From: Okeania sp. SIO2C9 | GTDB taxonomy: Bacteria; Cyanobacteriota; Cyanobacteriia; Cyanobacteriales; Microcoleaceae | DNA length: 64,000 nt | Assembly: GCF_010672455.1 (NCBI RefSeq) | Contig: NZ_JAAHGO010000021.1 | Location: forward strand, 62,001-126,000 | Reading direction: 5' to 3' | Shown: positions 63,364-64,000 of the stretch, in pieces | Layout: each line of letters opens with the position of its first letter | Numbering within the stretch: the stretch's first letter is position 1 | Position numbers and translations under genes: made by a program | Notes under the pieces: generated by a model | Told to the model about the DNA's origin: nothing | Databases searched by the model: none | What the model saw: only the letters and a program-made list of their open reading frames with translations

Positions 63364-64000
63364 TCAATTTAATGTGAGAATTTCGACCCCTTCTTCTGTG
63401 ACAGTGACAGTATGTTCAAATTGGGCTGAAAGTTTTTTGTCTTTGGTAATTACAGTCCAGCGATCGGCTAAAGTCTTAATATTGTGAGTTCCTTCATTGA
63501 GCATGGGTTCAACGGTAAAAACCATGCCAGGGCGTAATTTTAAACCTCGACCTCGTTGGCCATAGTGAGGAATTTGTGGCTCTGTATGAAACTGCCTACC
63601 AACTCCATGAGCAACCATTTCTCGTACAACAGAAAATCCATTAGCTTCGGCATATTCCTGAATTGCTGCCCCAATATCTCCAACTTTTGCCCCTGGTTTT
63701 ATTTCAGCAATCCCTCGCATCATACACTCTTCGGTTACTTTTACCAATTTTCGAGCTGAGGCCGATGGGTTCCCTACTAAAAATGTTCTGGAAGTATCGC
63801 CATGGTAGCCATCAAGAATGGGGGTAACGTCTATATTGATAATATCTCCGTCTTTGAGTATCTGTTTGGGGTTGGGAATACCATGACAAACTACTTCATT
63901 AATGCTAGTACAGATGGAACCAGTAAATGGAGGATGACCGGGAGGGGTATAGCCAAGTTGGGCACTGATGGCTCCCTGTGTCTGAGTCCAATTTTCGGCT
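63364..64000 (-). CDS. map: Methionine aminopeptidase type I, partial
   Basis: 212 codons; the N-terminus is beyond the right edge. All five metal ligands are seen: two Asp in NIDVTPILDGYHGDTSRTF, His in VAHGVGRQFHTEP, Glu in VFTVEPMLNEG and Glu in FEHTVTVTEEG. It removes N-terminal Met from new proteins. The frame is continuous to position 64000. TAA at 63364. Confidence 0.95.
   Translation of the reverse strand, partial: AENWTQTQGAISAQLGYTPPGHPPFTGSICTSINEVVCHGIPNPKQILKDGDIINIDVTPILDGYHGDTSRTFLVGNPSASARKLVKVTEECMMRGIAEIKPGAKVGDIGAAIQEYAEANGFSVVREMVAHGVGRQFHTEPQIPHYGQRGRGLKLRPGMVFTVEPMLNEGTHNIKTLADRWTVITKDKKLSAQFEHTVTVTEEGVEILTLN

Overview
The window is A+T-rich chromosomal DNA of a filamentous cyanobacterium. 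Evidence for this is the cyanobacterial order of the S10-spc-alpha ribosomal cluster (rplC to prfA with no rpsJ or rpsN), plus ndhN, ldpA, a Ycf45-like ATPase and crtR. HIP1-like GCGATCGC sites, heptamer tandem repeats and a dense load of small mobile repeats agree with it. Low coding density, many decayed genes and the mycosporine genes suggest a Trichodesmium/Okeania-like Oscillatoriales genome; that rank is inference, not a database match.

Region 1 (1-13.2 kb, all minus strand) is a mycosporine-like amino acid (MAA, UV sunscreen) cluster. In transcription order it holds mysA (2-demethyl-4-deoxygadusol synthase), mysB (O-methyltransferase), a canonical panD, mysC (ATP-grasp), an SSS-family symporter, a broken EamA exporter, mysD (D-Ala-D-Ala ligase-like), an intact EamA exporter and the first 652 codons of an NRPS (C-A...). 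MysA and MysB make 4-deoxygadusol and MysC adds glycine. MysD and/or the NRPS would add the second amino acid. Having both second-step enzyme types, an aspartate decarboxylase and three transporters is unusual. Dispersed repeats and IS200/IS605 scars separate the genes.

Region 2 (13.2-17 kb) holds a repeat-rich 2.1-kb spacer, a pentapeptide-repeat protein and an orphan 161-aa protein. Region 3 (17.2-39.1 kb, minus strand) is the ribosomal protein/secY/adk/infA/rpoA/truA/prfA cluster. Its gene order is intact, but its spacers have been invaded by TnpB fragments, IS right ends, MITEs and heptamer repeats.

Region 4 (40-46 kb) holds ndhN and ldpA (respiratory/photosynthetic NDH-1 and redox input to the clock), the Ycf45/R3H ATPase, and a CheY-like gene split by a MITE. 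Region 5 (46-52.4 kb) holds a LOV-PAS-GAF histidine kinase, tRNA-Gln(UUG) and a DnaJ-TPR membrane protein. Region 6 (52.4-60.5 kb) holds about 283-bp tandem repeats, pyruvate kinase, crtR, two pseudogenes and a field of nested MITEs. Region 7 (60.5-64 kb) holds a CHAT-protease/FHA fusion with a downstream partner gene, a TnpB remnant and a partial methionine aminopeptidase.

The most notable points are the composite MAA cluster, the CHAT-FHA pair, a MITE family with recognisable 3-bp TTA target duplications (one copy splits a response-regulator gene whose frame is restored by precise excision), and solitary TnpB/omega-RNA-like scars inside the ribosomal operon.
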